This document shows, piece by piece, positions 12,951-25,119 of a stretch of DNA of 64,000 bases; positions within the stretch are counted from its first letter, which is position 1; every line of letters starts with the position of its first letter. The DNA is from Baylisascaris procyonis (taxonomy: Eukaryota > Nematoda > Chromadorea > Rhabditida > Ascarididae). Position numbers and translations under genes: made by a program. The notes below the pieces were generated by a model. The model was not told where the DNA came from, did no database searches, and was given only the letters and a program-made list of their open reading frames with translations. Location: the NCBI GenBank assembly GCA_037389465.1, contig JAZARR010000146.1:3690001-3754000 (forward strand), in the 5' to 3' direction.

Positions 12951-13122
12951 CGAGAAATTCAACGAATCAACAAATGCAAAAATTCTAAAATACAGATCAA
13001 GTTGAAATAATGAGCCTACGATGGGCCAAAATGTCGTCCATACAGCAAATCTCATAATCGTTGTTTGCGCATTGAGTCCATGAAGCGAAGAGACAAAAGA
13101 ACAGACATTCGTTAGCACACAG
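12951..13122 (-). CDS. Candidate exon of a membrane protein
   Basis: On the minus strand AAATTAG precedes 13122 and a CTCG/GTAATT donor follows 12951. The 57-codon frame is hydrophobic (for example MRFAVWTTFWPIVGSLFQLD), as in a transmembrane segment. The hydrophobic composition is also what AT-rich noise tends to give, so this is tentative. Confidence 0.28.
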
Positions 13123-13526
13123 CTAATTTTCTTTATTATATAATACCGCCAAAAAATGTATGCGAAAAAAGGTTTCTAAAATCAATAGAAAATGCAATGG
13201 GCTAAGGATGTAATTCACACAACGTTCGTACATAGCTAGACGACTGCAATGCGCAAACAAAACGACAATGAAGCAATACGAAAGAAGAGTAACGAAAGCT
13301 AGACGAGGGAAAATGTGTACGTATGAAAGATTCTGATGAAGTGTGCCACTAGGTTATGCTATCGATAAATTATTTGCAGGTTAAAATTCACAGTATCTTG
13401 TAGATATTCGAAGAAGTGATCTAGGAGCTTGTGGGGTCAATATGAAATGTGCAAGCTGCAAAGAGTAATTTGAGTTCAATGACTAGAATTGGAGATCGGG
13501 CTGGAGAAACACTCCTCTCTCTTCTT

Positions 13527-13542
13527 CCCCCCCCCCCCCCCC
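13527..13542. repeat. Homopolymer of 16 C
   Basis: An uninterrupted C run flanked by CT-rich sequence. It could form an i-motif, or a quadruplex on the opposite strand. Confidence 0.95.
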
Positions 13543-14172
13543 TCTCAAATACAGAGCGGGTTTATGTTGAAGTGGTCGCATAAATGTGGAAGTTTATCAA
13601 CAGAGTGGTGATTTTCTAACACTGATCTTTATCAATATATTGCCTTCCATCTACTGGCAAAGCACGAATCTGTGTGCTAAGATACTGCTAAATTTGAGAT
13701 AGAAATATATTACTAACCGCGTTGCTCATATGTGCATATATATTATTCTAAATGGGAAGATAAAAGCGGTACACATCTTGCGCACTAAAGAACTTGTGAT
13801 AGGTTTACTTCTCACTCAAGCAATCATGGACATTTAACCACATGACCGCAAAAGTACAAGAATTGAAGCGGCATTGCAGTTGAAAAGAAGGCAGCCAATG
13901 GAAGTTGTTGGCAGGTAGATGGAGTGGCTGCGGATTAAGCAATAAATGACAAAGCCGATTAGGCGGGCAAGGAGGCGGAGAATGGAGAGGGGGGGAGGAA
14001 ATGAAGTGAAGTGAGAAGCAGTTAATAAATGGGTAGTAATCGGTCATCGGTTAGGTGTCGAGTTGCACTACGAGCATACAAATTGCGCGAAATTAGGGAG
14101 GAGGAGGAGGATTTGAGGCGTCGTTGATTGGGCACGGCGGAACTGTTGGAGCGGGCCGCGGGTAAGCGTTAG

Positions 14173-14439
14173 CTAGCCTAAGCCACAAATGGGTAACGCG
14201 CCCGAGTGGGCTGTGCCGACAAATAGCATTAACCATGTTGGACGGCGATTAATTCCCGTTTCAAGTGCTAATCGACGCGAGCTTATAAGCAGATCGAGAA
14301 CCAGCTTGCCTTGGCTAGCCTTCAGCATTCTGCCCCCGATCAGCGAACAATTCACGGATATCGCCCTCCTTACCTTCTTCATCCAGATTCTATCTAGTTG
14401 CCTTATTTTTATGGGCATGCCATAAGGAAAAGAAAGCAT
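14173..14439 (-). other. GC-rich coding-like island, minus strand slightly favoured
   Basis: Both strands are open for 78-88 codons. The minus frame has more basic and glycine residues (a segment reads RRAISVNCSLIGGRMLKASQ) and about 62 percent purine-first codons. The + frame from ATG at 14189 ends in a hydrophobic tail. A minus AAG/GTAAGG donor-like site lies inside at about 14370. This is a likely exon or an old mobile-element fragment; it is not identified. Confidence 0.28.
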
Positions 14440-14985
14440 TTACTACGATAAGCCAATGGGAATAAACGACAAAGTAATAATTATCTATATGTACACTAAT
14501 TACCAAAGGCAATTTTTGGCAAATTTCGTCATCAAAAAATTCCTTTTTATACGTCGTTACGAAAGCCGGCACTCATGTGACAAAAATTTGAAAATAAGAT
14601 TGAATAAAATGAAATACCTAGACAATCTTAATATAAGATAGACGTTAAAGCTCTCGCTTGGATGCTCTCTCCGTTGCAAAACATCCATGCTATTTTCCCA
14701 CTTTTTAGCCAAAATTTGAAGAAAAAAAAAACTATTTAAAAAAATTCGACTCTTCAACAATGATATATTACTGCAAAAGAGAAACAATTGACTGGTGAAG
14801 CAAGCGTTAGTAAGGTTTACGGATGCGTCTACCTTGATGCTTTCCGAGAGATTTTTATACAGATATGGGAAAGTGGTATGACAAATAAATAAGATATTTC
14901 CCGAGCTGAAATTCTGAGTTCTTTGATTAATTCTTTCTAAATTTAAGGAAATCGATAAACAACGTCACCAGACTAAACAAATAAC

Positions 14986-15184
14986 CTGGCTGAATTTTAA
15001 TGACTGCGTCTGCGAGAACACCATTGGCATGTAAATAACCTCCATCACAACCAAAATAAGGTGTGTTTCATTGAACAATCCAGAAAATTTCGAAAGATGC
15101 AAGAACACTTACCTGTCCCATTGTGAATATCCATAAGGTGTGCATGTGAATTTTTGAGAGAAATTGAACACAAATTTATGCATA
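14986..15184 (-). CDS. Two candidate exons with consensus splice sites
   Basis: Minus strand. Exon 15184-15113 follows CATCTCAG and ends at GACAG/GTAAGT, a near-perfect donor. Exon 15009-14986 follows GTTCTCGCAG and ends CCAG/GTTATT. In one phase they join in frame and read SHAHLMDIHNGT then D-AVIKIQP. In another phase the first exon opens with ATG at 15183, one base behind the acceptor, reading MHKFVFNFSQKFTCTPYGYS; that would be an initial exon behind a leader acceptor. Splice sites are good; the phase and family are unresolved. Confidence 0.45.
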
Positions 15185-15980
15185 CTGAGATGATTGCGCC
15201 GTTTACAGAAAAAGAAAACTATGAAGATTTCTGAAATGAGGAATTGTGAATTAGCCTGCAACGATGGTTTATTTAAATATTTCAATATTATGGTCTCATG
15301 CCATTATAAATTGGAGAATTGCAGCTCCAAACAACATTGGGCAATATCCGCTTCAACAGTATCTCTTCATTTATTACATCATAAGCAGAATGGGTTTCAG
15401 TGGGAAGTTGAAATATGCATCGCAAGTGAATTTTATAAATCGAATGTTGTGAACAAAGATGTTGTGTGATTTGGTCTCCATTGCATAGCAAATAAACATA
15501 TGGGACTTTTTAGTGAAACGCAACGTAACGCTTTGCGATGCGAACAAAGGCATTTTAATTGGACGTTGTTATTGTAGCTCTTTTTTGGTGTTATATTCAG
15601 AAGCACTTCCGAAACGATGTGAATCAATCGCTAAAGAGACAACAAATAAACATAAATATCTACAAATACATCCCATTGATTTCGTCTTAGCGAATTTATT
15701 AGTCAAACACAACAATTAGGCGACTTTCTCAAATGTTTGTTCGGCAACTCAAAAAAAGTGAATAGTGTTTAACAAAACATTTTAAGTTTATTAGATGGAT
15801 ATTTCAAGCATATACGTATGTACTTATGTAAAGTTCTAAGCGTGTAATATGTAAGCATAAATCATATCAACACTTGTGCGTTAATTATTTTGCCATCCAA
15901 GTTAGAACAAATCGCTGCCTAACGCATCTAATCGCATGGAAATTAGCAACCGATTTTGCTCCGGAGATGCAGCCTTCTCG

Positions 15981-16003
<23 letters not shown>
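15981..16003. repeat. T homopolymer, 23 bases
   Basis: An uninterrupted T run. It could be the trace of a poly(A)-tailed insertion on the minus strand, but no target-site duplication was seen. Confidence 0.9.
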
Positions 16004-16011
<8 letters not shown>

Positions 16012-16389
16012 CTGGGAAAAACTGATATTCAAAAAGAAAGTGTCGAGACATTATTCAACATTTTTTAAATCATATGAAAATATTTGATAAACTTGTGACG
16101 CATTAGCTGTGCAAGTATCACGATGAATGAAAAATTCGATTTTTAAAATGGTGTTTCGTTTGTTGAAAACGAAGAGGTTAGTTAGAGAAGAAAATATGAT
16201 GTGGTGCATAGTATGTGCATCACTGACATGCGTTAAACACTAAGGCGGACGATTCTTAAGGGAAAATCAAGCGCTCGTAACTAGCTAAATTAAGCGCGGC
16301 ACAATGATGAAGAAAGAGCAACGTGTGCTATGCGTTCGTTGGCTAGCCGGAAGGAGGCGCTCATCTGTGAATGGTTACTTCAACCAAAA

Positions 16390-16411
16390 GGAGAAGGAGG
16401 GGGGAGGGGGG
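16390..16411 (+). other. G-rich tract, possible quadruplex
   Basis: GG, AGAA, GG, A, G6, A, G6 in 22 bases. It lies about 280 bases before a second G tract. Confidence 0.6.
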
Positions 16412-16685
16412 TTGCAATTGCGATTATGATGATGCAACCAAACGTTGCTTCAGCTAGCAAGCACATGGCACCAGCATATGCCCCAAATCACAACGCCGAT
16501 AGCTTATAACACGCATCACTAAGCATTATACAATAGGCGACAATATGAGCATCACCAAAGCTCAACACCAATCCCTACTCCACACCGGCAGGCAAACGAC
16601 GTCTTAAGCCTCCCATCATTCGCCTTTCCCCTCCATATCATCATTACTGTCGCATACTCCTTTGACGTATGCAATTTTTATTTGA

Positions 16686-16702
16686 GGGGGGTGGGGGGGG
16701 GG
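16686..16702 (+). other. G-rich tract followed by (GA)n
   Basis: G6, T, G10, then AGAGAGAG. A possible quadruplex or polypurine element. Confidence 0.6.
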
Positions 16703-17639
16703 AGAGAGAGTATATGCTAATTTTGACCGCAATAATCAAGGGAGTGTACCTTAGAAAGTTTTGTAGCTCTGCCAATCATTTCCTCTTGAAATTGCAAGTG
16801 AAGTGTGATTTATAGAAGATATGAAGCGCTGCTGAACTCTTGGCTTATATAAAAATTGGCATAGCGTAAACATACAGGAAGCTTTTGTTCGAACGCCACT
16901 CTATTTAAATAAGTCCCACTTACATAGAGCAACTAAATAGCCTTATGCCCAAAAGAAGTGCATGACTTATGAACTACGTAAGAAATGAACGACATGGCAG
17001 AAACAGTTGATCGGAAATACGAAATTCGATAGGTAAAAAATTAAATACTAACCCTCCCTATTTGAACCATTTAAAATGTTTATAGCAGTACGAATTGCGA
17101 TACTCATTACGATATCGTGCTTATTTCTTTTGAAGACTGCAAATCGTCACTCGTAGTGAGAAGCGTTGATTTCGTTTGTAAAGTTTGCTCAAAATTTAAA
17201 TGGCTTTACTTAAGAAAGTTCACTTAATTTGCTACCCCATAATTTGCCAGCTCCTCTCTAAAAATGCAAAAGCTCCTCTCTCTCAAAATTATACACATCA
17301 TCTCTTAAGTGATCCTATAGAAATCAATACAGCCCGCATTCAAGCTAATCACCACTCTATTTTAACGGAAATCTTTTTTTGCATGTTCCAAGTTTAGTTG
17401 CGCTAAGACAACATATAGCGTGATGGGCCATTTCCGTCAAGTGACACTTCCGCCATAGCATTAACCCACAGTGTGTCAGCTGTCCAATTTGGGTCACGAA
17501 GTGAAATAAAGTTGAGCAAAATTAAGGGCAAAGCGAAAATATGTCCAACTTGCTACTTTACAAATTACTGCAATTCTTTTGAAAGATGCAAAACCTATAA
17601 CTTCCACTCGAGGCAACCGGCATTTCGGCAAAGTTTATG

Positions 17640-18410
17640 AACATAGATCTCCTTAATATATATACATCATACATGCATGCAAACACACACTCACACACAA
17701 AGAACACAAACAGCATCGGGTAGCGAGAGCCGGAAAGACAAACCAAACAAATGGAAGCGCAAAACGCATTGTGGAAATGCGATGTCGCCATCTGGACGCC
17801 ACCGCGCAACTTCAAGCTCTCGCAAGGCTGTAATCCTTAATAACTTTCTTTGTTAGTGGTGCAAACTTGGGAACATTGAATAACAAGCATCAGACTATTC
17901 GTTGTGTTTCAACAATATTTCCTCCATATCGTAAACCTCAAACATTACTGTCATTACCCGGAGCGGTGGATCGGAAGTGATTTACAAATCGCGCCAAAAA
18001 TCAACACAAACAAGAGTTGTGTGAACAAAACAAGTTCATAAAGTGATAATAATGAGTGAATAAGAAGAGGAGTGCCGGTCGATGCGCATTGTGTGCCCCA
18101 ATGTGGCCTCTTGCTCGAGGGCTGCAGCGGCATCGTTTTGATTCGCACAACGGGGCCTTCGCTCAACAGCGTCTCATTCCTCAACACTACTTCGGCTAGA
18201 AGGGGATGCCGCTGCTTTTGCTGTTGTGTCTCACCGCAAAACATTCTCGGAAGGCGCTGAAAACCTATTCGCTGATACGAGTTGTCGTCTGTCCATCATT
18301 GAGCAGCGCTGATCGGTTTTGGTCGCATATTTTTGACGCGCTATCCTTGTCACCACCCTCTGAACGTTTTCAAAGGGAAATGTTGCGATCACTTATACTG
18401 TAAATAAAGT
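17640..18410. other. GC-rich island with coding potential on both strands
   Basis: On the minus strand an acceptor (ATAGGTTTTCAG) at 18257 opens a 100-codon frame starting RLPRMFCGETQQQKQRHPLL. A GTGAGA donor only 22 bases in (18235) would instead make a micro-exon. A further minus exon (about 17829 down to 17690) reads LRELEVARWRPDGDIAFPQ and fits in phase. On the + strand, 18206-18403 encodes a 65-residue ORF with a signal-peptide-like start (MPLLLLLCLTAKHS). The island is very likely transcribed. The minus reading agrees in phase with the exon at 20259-20335. Confidence 0.35.
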
Positions 18411-18606
18411 GAGGGATCTTTTGTGAAAGACGAATATTTCGCCAACAACAGATTAAGAAACTGTCAGGAATGTTGCAGTGCATCATTAAAGTGAATTCTA
18501 TGACTCCTTCTTTTTGAAGACATGATTAATAAAGCAAAAATTTCGCATGAGAAGCAAAAATATTAGAAGGTGTAGAAGTTTGCAAAGAAAAATTCCTAAT
18601 TTTTAG

Positions 18607-18690
18607 CACGATTGGTCGAATACGGTCGGGAATGGAAAGCCCGAGCTCTTTCAGGGATATGTAGATATAGATTTGAGAGAATCACGGTAG
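18607..18690 (+). CDS. Candidate short exon
   Basis: TCCTAATTTTTAG is followed by a frame reading HDWSNTVGNGKPELFQGYVD to TAG at 18688; a GTAGAT donor after 18660 is an alternative end. The acceptor is good but the segment is short. Confidence 0.28.
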   Translation, partial: HDWSNTVGNGKPELFQGYVDIDLRESR

Positions 18691-19700
18691 AGTCCACTGA
18701 AGTGCTCTCGTATAGAAGGCACCTAAAGTCAGTATTGAAAATTTCTCTACGGAAGCTTGGACGAGAATGAAGGATTGTTCAGGCCTATTAATTCCCATAA
18801 AAGATCATTCCATCTAATGCGCCGGTGCCCTTTGGTAAACTCCTTTCTCCTCTTTGGATGTGAGTTTTCAACCGGAGAGTACCGACCATTTTTAGTGGTT
18901 CTGTCTAGAGATCTGACGGAGAAAAAAATCCCTCCGAAAACTCTACTCAGATGAAGCGAGGTGGAGGAGAAGGTGAAACGACTTCACTGAGAAAATTCCG
19001 TGTGCATTTTTTACGGCAAGCAATTTCAACGAATGAGCGCTGCTCGACTTCACTCTCTATTTCTGGCAATATTGCGAAAACATTTGAAAAATTTTCGCTA
19101 TAGCGAAAACGTCCTTTTCGTATTGAAAGACGCTGAGTGAAGGCTTTTGAGATAATCGAATAAGACTAAGCGGTATTCGAATCCACCCACACAGTCCTTT
19201 GTTCTCCGATTGTCTTCAAATTCAGCGTCCGGCTTAGCCGTTTGAAAAATCTTTTTTTCATTAGCATAAGAAATCATCTTAAAAAATTTTCTTCATCTGT
19301 AGCTTATAGAAATATAAACGTAAACATCTAGTTTTCATTTGTTTGATAAATTTTAGCACCAACTCATTATAGATGCCGATAACCGATTACTTTATGTGAA
19401 AATTTGTGAATTTTTATTTTGTTGTGCATAATGAATCAGAAAATTTCCTCCATAAAATGTGTATATGAAAAAAAGCACATAGAAATGCGATGCCCTTTCT
19501 AATGCGACTATTTTATCTTTTGAATCCTATTAATGAGACTTCTCTCACGTTTATCCTCAGATTTACAGTCATAAATTTGAAAGTATTTAATTTTTTAGAA
19601 AGGATCAACTGTTGTGAAGCCATAATACCATTCCGTAAAAAAGGAACACACGATTCGTGCTCAGTATTTTTTAATCGGTTTACACATCACTAAGGTTTTC

Positions 19701-19979
19701 ATGGAAGTTGTTGTTCTCGAACATGTTCCGCAGAGAGTGCATGATCAAACGCTAATAAAAACAACGACCCGTTATTGCACCCAAAGAAAAGGCGCAAAAT
19801 ATCGACAAATAAAAATTATACGCATAGTCATATGCAAAAAAAGGGCAATAGTAGTCCACTTTGTAACAAAAAAAAAAGAATTTCTTCATCCGCTTTCATC
19901 TTTACACTCCCTCTATTGTACGCATGCTCATGAAGATAGTGATATTTATCGAAAGAATAGAGCACTTTATGTGTTCTAA
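19701..19979 (+). CDS. 92-codon ORF, basic unknown protein
   Basis: An ATG-initiated frame. The first 60 codons are about 75 percent purine-first and strongly basic (RKGAKYRQIKIIRIVICKKR). AT-rich sequence favours Lys/Ile codons, so chance is possible. No splice borders or family were recognised. Confidence 0.28.
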   Translation: MEVVVLEHVPQRVHDQTLIKTTTRYCTQRKGAKYRQIKIIRIVICKKRAIVVHFVTKKKEFLHPLSSLHSLYCTHAHEDSDIYRKNRALYVF

Positions 19980-20258
19980 TTAAAATTTTTGTGAAAATGC
20001 TCTCTCAAATATTTTCAGTAATTTTCGCCCTTGAATGAAAACTTTTTTTTAATTTTCTGGAAAATTTATGCTGTGAGTATGAGGCGCGAATTTACTCCTC
20101 TTGTTTTCGAGCGTGACTGCAAACTTTCCCTTAAAGTTGCATCGATGCACTCAAATCGCCTTTAATTTTCCTTTCGAAATTTTTTGCTCCCAAGAAATGG
20201 CACCTAAAAATCCCTTGCGGAGGAAACCTAGGTAGAAGAGTAATAGAACACCACCCAC

Positions 20259-20335
20259 CTGTTTATCACACAGAAAGGACTGCTCGTGATCCACCACGAA
20301 ATAACTTTCATCCATTACTAGTGTCTTAATGGTGA
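20259..20335 (-). CDS. Internal exon with strong splice sites
   Basis: Minus strand. The acceptor AAATTCATTGCTAG ends at 20336 and the donor is ACAG/GTGGGT. The 77-base exon reads TIKTLVMDESYFVVDHEQSF then LCDKQ, a convincing protein segment, and it ends on a codon boundary. It joins in phase to the micro-exon reading at 18256. It probably belongs to a minus-strand gene running from about 25.7 to 17.7 kb, but the full exon chain could not be closed. Confidence 0.5.
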
Positions 20336-21337
20336 CTAGCAATGAATTTTAGCAGATTGATGCAGAATATCTTTTACGGTAAGAATATATTCGAGAGTTG
20401 CATGAATCCGCTATTTCATGCAGAGCTTCTTTTTTCAATTGGGCAGAAGTAGGATGATTAGATGATTTCTCTGAACCATTCTAGTAATATTCAGAGAAAA
20501 AATCTATTAATTTTCCATTCTTGAAGTCATTATTTGTGATGGGTCTTTGAGGATTGAAAAATTTTTTCCGAAGCCTTTTTGCCGGGTAATTTCCTATGAT
20601 TTTGTTGCCAAAGTAGAAAATGATTATTTTCAAATCTCGATATTGCCCTATGATTAATGATATAGCTCGAAAAGTTATATTAAACAGCTGATTTTCAAGT
20701 ATCGTGGTAAACATTTTTTTCTGTCTAACTGATTGGTAGTTTCATTTTTCGTGGATTTTCTTTTCGAAATTTTGTTTACTGGTTTCAATTCAAGATTTTT
20801 CAAACTTCTCTGTGGTTTAGATTGCATGCAATACGTCTCTATGCCGGCAAAGCATTTTAACATCCGACCTCATTGCAACATAGCAATAATATCTAGTTGT
20901 AGTAATCATCAAAGGTCGTGAAGTGTTGATGAATCGCTAATGAAATAACGTAATGAATAGAGAAACGTCACCGAGATGTACTAATAAAGTTAAACATCTG
21001 TGCGATCATTTGACGTTGATTGTTGCACTCAAAATTTGTGTACAACTCATTTACATCTTCAAAGGCTTATTGGATAATTGATTGTAATTCTTGTAAGAGC
21101 ATAATCAATACTATAATATTTCATTTAGCTAACTTTCCCTTCCCAGTAATTCTTTAATAAATTCCTTATGATAATTCCTTTATTCCATATGATAAATTAT
21201 GATACATATGGTATTATTATTCCTTTGTTATATATGATATAATAAAACCAATATAATATGATAAATTCCTTCGTTCCCGGTAAATGCTTCACACTTTCTT
21301 GTATGCACATATGAGAACCTTATGAGCAATTACTTAG

Positions 21338-21410
21338 ATTATGTGTCGCTTTTTTGATAAACGATTGTTTTTCGAAGAGGAAAGAGTTGAAAACGAAATG
21401 CAAAGCATAT
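21338..21410 (+). CDS. Candidate exon, acidic and charged
   Basis: GCAATTACTTAG is followed by an in-frame IMCRFFDKRLFFEEERVENE and a CATAT/GTAAGA donor after 21410. Alternatively the ATG at 21341 starts a 72-codon ORF to 21559 whose second half is hydrophobic and AT-rich. The exon reading is preferred because the protein-like part stops at the donor. Confidence 0.38.
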
Positions 21411-22699
21411 GTAAGATGAGAGCAATTAATATTACAGAGAGTGTTACACTCGAATCGTTTTACTTATTTCCGCTCGAAAGACTCTTTGTCATGCAATTCG
21501 TTTTCTTTTCATTGAGCAAATTTTCGTGTTTATTCAGTTTCACATTTTTTGTTTCATAGGTGAAAGAAACTCTCTGTGATTAACAATTTTTGCAAACTTT
21601 CACGTGATACTTTACTGCATAAAAGTCGAAGTTATATACATCTGTTTTTAGTGTATTGTTCACCTAACTAAACGTTTATAATACTATAGGCTTTGAAATT
21701 TGCAAATTGGCTTAGGTGATGTTAATATTTTAGGACTTCGGAAAAACTAACAGTATTTTAATTCATCGGTTGCTGTTGAGATAAGGATTGGAAAGTAAGA
21801 ATATCTTGGTACGAATGATTAAATCGTTTTCCCAATCGAATTCTTCTAGATATATCCATTTTAAGCAAAAAATGTGGCAAAAAATGTGCAGGAAATCTCC
21901 TTAGCAAAACTTCTTCTATTAATCAAATATTTCTGATTTTTGATTCGTTTCCCATCAACACGTTTCCTTGAGCCATTGAGGTAAAAATTTTGAGCTCGCT
22001 TGATCGAAAAATATTATATTAGTGCTTACAGTCTGTAGAATATAAAAACTAATGCTTGTTTTCACTTAATCCATTGCAAATTAGAAAAATGGGGCCTACT
22101 ATAACGGCAGTAGTCATACTAAGCGGAGGTTATAAATTTCGGCATCTCCCATTGAAGCGGTGATACCTTTGGTTTTCAAAACCAACCTTCTGGCGCTCGT
22201 ATTAATACTCCTGGAAAATATTTGATAACGAAGCTCTGCACTGCAGATAGGGCATATAAGTCCCAAAAACTCTCAGAAATGGCACACTATGAAGGCGAGA
22301 GGATTACGTAGAGGATGAGCTCACGGTCGACGTTTTGCGGTATACAGCTATTCATCAATAAACGTTAGAGTCGGTTATGCATATGGACTCGAGATTGCTT
22401 TCTGAAGAGCAGCTCTTGATACGACTCGTTCCATGAAACTTACTTGGCTCATATGTTCCATTTACTGTCGCAATCAAAAATCTCCCCATATCTATGAGCG
22501 ATAAGTTTTAGTAACAATATTAAGTTTTTGGTCAAATACGAAATACTAAAGCAATAAATCAATTCTCATTTTTCCCAAATTACATTCGACGTTTATGTAA
22601 AATAATGCATCACTGGTAAACAAAATTTTTTCTAAGAATTTTAATAATGCAAAACTGGTAAAAATTTGTAAATTTTCTTTTCTTCTAAGAGAGATTTAC

Positions 22700-22867
22700 T
22701 GGTAAACAAAATTTTTGATCTCGGTCCAACTTTGCAGCTGACATATGGTGTTGTAGAGCAAAATTCATCGTTTGCGAATCCACACGGCTTTCTAAGGGAT
22801 ATGTGCTCTCATATTCATCAATCACTTGTATGGTTGGCAATGCGCTATACAACGAGCTGCTTTAGTG
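22700..22867. other. Exon-like island with credible splice sites on both strands
   Basis: Minus reading (22856-22700): 52 codons, including SLYSALPTIQVIDEYESTYP and SAAKLDRDQKFCLP, ending at CCA/GTAAAT. Plus reading (22738-22867): acceptor CGGTCCAACTTTGCAG, 43 codons including HGFLRDMCSHIHQSLVWLAM, and a near-perfect donor G/GTGAGT. The plus exon joins in phase with 23379-23485. The minus peptide has the more typical acid/base composition. Only transcript data can decide. Confidence 0.4.
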
Positions 22868-23378
22868 GTGAGTTTTATAACGTCGCAACCGCCTGATGTG
22901 TCAAATCATTCCTGGATTTCTCTAATTGAAGTTTTCTAAACACTCCCCCCTCACCTTCACCCCCTCCCAAAAAAATCTCCTATCACTTGGTAAAGAGTGC
23001 AAGGTCCATTTCTTAAAATCCTCCTCTTCTTGAAAAAAATTCCCTCCATTAAGAACAATTCGCAAAGAAACTAATATAATACCAAAAATTCATTTAATTT
23101 ATTTTTATTTTTATTTCAACTTTACCAAATTATCAGCATTCGGAATAGTCTTTGACTGGTTCACGATAAGGGCAGTTTTATATGCAACTACTTTCTTTTT
23201 TCTCTACGATCAGCTGCATTTCATCACTTAAGAATTGTTGCACAATTTATAGCCGAAAACAAGTGCTACTTGCATCACACTTGTAACACATCAACTTTTA
23301 GATCCTCTTTTAAGTGATGTGTTTCTCTACAAATTAATTTTAGCGATTCTCTTAGCATTCTAGCAAAAACTAGCTCAG

Positions 23379-23551
23379 CCCTTGAAGCCGACTTAAAAGC
23401 ATTGATTGTGGATCATTGTCTCATGCCACGCAATGCGTTTTCAACGGTTTTCCAATGCCCCTTTTGCATCCATTTGATCCGAAAGGTATACATCCATGCG
23501 ACACTCGACGAAGGCAATATATCAACTTCGATGCAAGAACACATTTTTTGA
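23379..23551 (+). CDS. Candidate exon, in phase with the plus reading at 22738-22867
   Basis: The AG at 23378 opens a frame that completes the codon left by the donor at 22867. It reads LEADLKALIVDHCLMPRNAF and then QCPFCIHLIRK. It either ends at AAAG/GTATAC (23485) or runs on to TGA at 23549. If the 23485 donor is used, a phase-0 exon at 23914-24039 could follow (LHENCYVYVPDISLPRELDI). The acceptor is not strong. Confidence 0.33.
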
Positions 23552-23633
23552 TGAGTCCTCACAGCGCATTTTGTTCATTTTGTTGAGAACCTACTGCTAA
23601 TTTCATGTTGTGTAAATAACCCCTCAATAAGAC

Positions 23634-23776
23634 TTAATGGCGATCGGAGCTATCCGTCGGTGCATGTTTGGCCTTTGATGGCGTTATTTCACTTGTCAAC
23701 GCTGGAATGACTCCTTTAATAGATTCCAGGTTGCCCGGCAAGTTTTCTTTTGCTTTTAATAAACATTCCTTTCCTT
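23634..23776 (-). CDS. Terminal exon, Lys/Ser/Thr-rich C-terminus
   Basis: Minus strand. A T-rich tract and TTTATAG precede 23776. The 46-codon frame reads KAKENLPGNLESIKGVIPAL and ends SKAKHAPTDSSDRH before TAA at 23634. About 65 percent of codons are purine-first and the composition is fully protein-like. The family is not known. It would be the 3' end of a minus-strand gene whose upstream exons lie beyond 23.8 kb. Confidence 0.47.
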
Positions 23777-23913
23777 CTATAAAGATCGCGAATATAATAA
23801 TAATATGCAGATTCCGTTCGATTAGCCCGCTTCAGTTGGTGTGACTGTTGCATAAATGTGAAGGAAATTTCTAAATACGCTCAAACTTGCTTTTGTTTCC
23901 AACTTACTGGAAG

Positions 23914-24039
23914 TTGCATGAGAATTGTTATGTCTATGTGCCTGACATTTCACTGCCGAGAGAATTGGATATCGGAGACAGATTGGCGCCGTCCTTTGGT
24001 ACAAACATAAATGCGCATGGATTGACAAATATAATGCGA
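23914..24039 (+). CDS. Candidate exon
   Basis: CTTTTGTTTCCAACTTACTGGAAG precedes a 42-codon segment reading LHENCYVYVPDISLPRELDI and GDRLAPSFGTNINAHGLTN, ending at GCGA/GTAACT. It is a clean phase-0 to phase-0 exon. It conflicts with the minus exon at 23634-23776 only by nesting. Confidence 0.33.
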
Positions 24040-24371
24040 GTAACTCACAAGTACTATTTTACGCAGTAGGCGAATGAAAGGTAGAAGTAGGCTGTATGCG
24101 GTTGAACTCCATACAGCAATAATCGTTTTTTCGCGGCTGTTTTATTGTCTGGATAAATAAATTGATGAGTCAAACTTGTGAATCCTTACTAATTTTGCCC
24201 AATTCGTCCATACAGTCGGTATAATACATTGTTCTCGCATAATAGCAACAGCTGATTGTTTTATTGCGAATGAAATAAAAGTCAGCTTTATGCAGTTTTG
24301 AGGAAATAAGCTTTCCTATGATAGCGCTGTAGCAGATTTGGCGCCGAATCTTCGTTAATGGGCATTCAAGT

Positions 24372-24580
24372 TGTGTGCAGTAATTGTGGCATAGAACATC
24401 TGCCACGCGAGTTGTACTGTTATGAAGTAATGCATTTTTCAGGTGACTAAGAAAACCGAAGGTGCGCTCGAGAAGGTCTTCTTTGGGACAATTGCTACTC
24501 GGGCTCTGACCCACCCTATGCAAGCCGCTCCATGCATGAGCCGTCCCTCTCGCTCTGAAAATTCGTGCAGAGGCTACGCA
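24372..24580 (-). repeat. Left arm of an inverted repeat
   Basis: About 209 bases that reappear in the opposite orientation at 24809-25018 with roughly 90 percent identity by eye, with small indels. Both arms carry the same coding-like frame ([16 protein letters not shown]), which argues that one arm copied the other or that both derive from one element. Confidence 0.85.
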
Positions 24581-24586
24581 AATAAA

Positions 24587-24717
<131 letters not shown>

Positions 24718-24808
24718 TAGTCATATCTAGCGTACTTCACTCGCTTTTTGGTAGCTCTTCGCCTTTTGCTACCGGCTCATAAGCAGCATCGCCCTCCTCT
24801 TGAATTCT

Positions 24809-25018
24809 GCGTAGCCCCTGCACAAATTTTCAGAGCGAGAGGGACGGCTCATGCATGGAGCGGCTTGCATAGGGTGGTTCAAAGCTCGAGTAGCAATTGC
24901 CCCAAAGAAGGCCTTCTCGAGTGCACTTTCGGTTTTTCCAGTCACCTGAAAAGTGCATTACTTGATAAGAGTACAACTAGCGTGGCAGAAGATGTTCTAC
25001 GCCACAATTACTGCACAC
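24809..25018 (+). repeat. Right arm of the inverted repeat
   Basis: An inverted copy of 24372-24580. Its distal end stops exactly where another TA array begins, whereas the left arm continues into unique sequence at its distal end. This suggests that the boundary or an insertion took place at TA. Confidence 0.85.

Positions 25019-25119
<101 letters not shown>

Noticed and set aside
15960..16010. T23 tract as the tail of a retrotransposed copy
   Set aside because: No coding relic or target-site duplication was seen beside it.
19150..19260. tRNA-like B-box (ATTCGAATCC) with a T run downstream
   Set aside because: No T-arm stem pairs around the loop, and no A-box or cloverleaf can be drawn.
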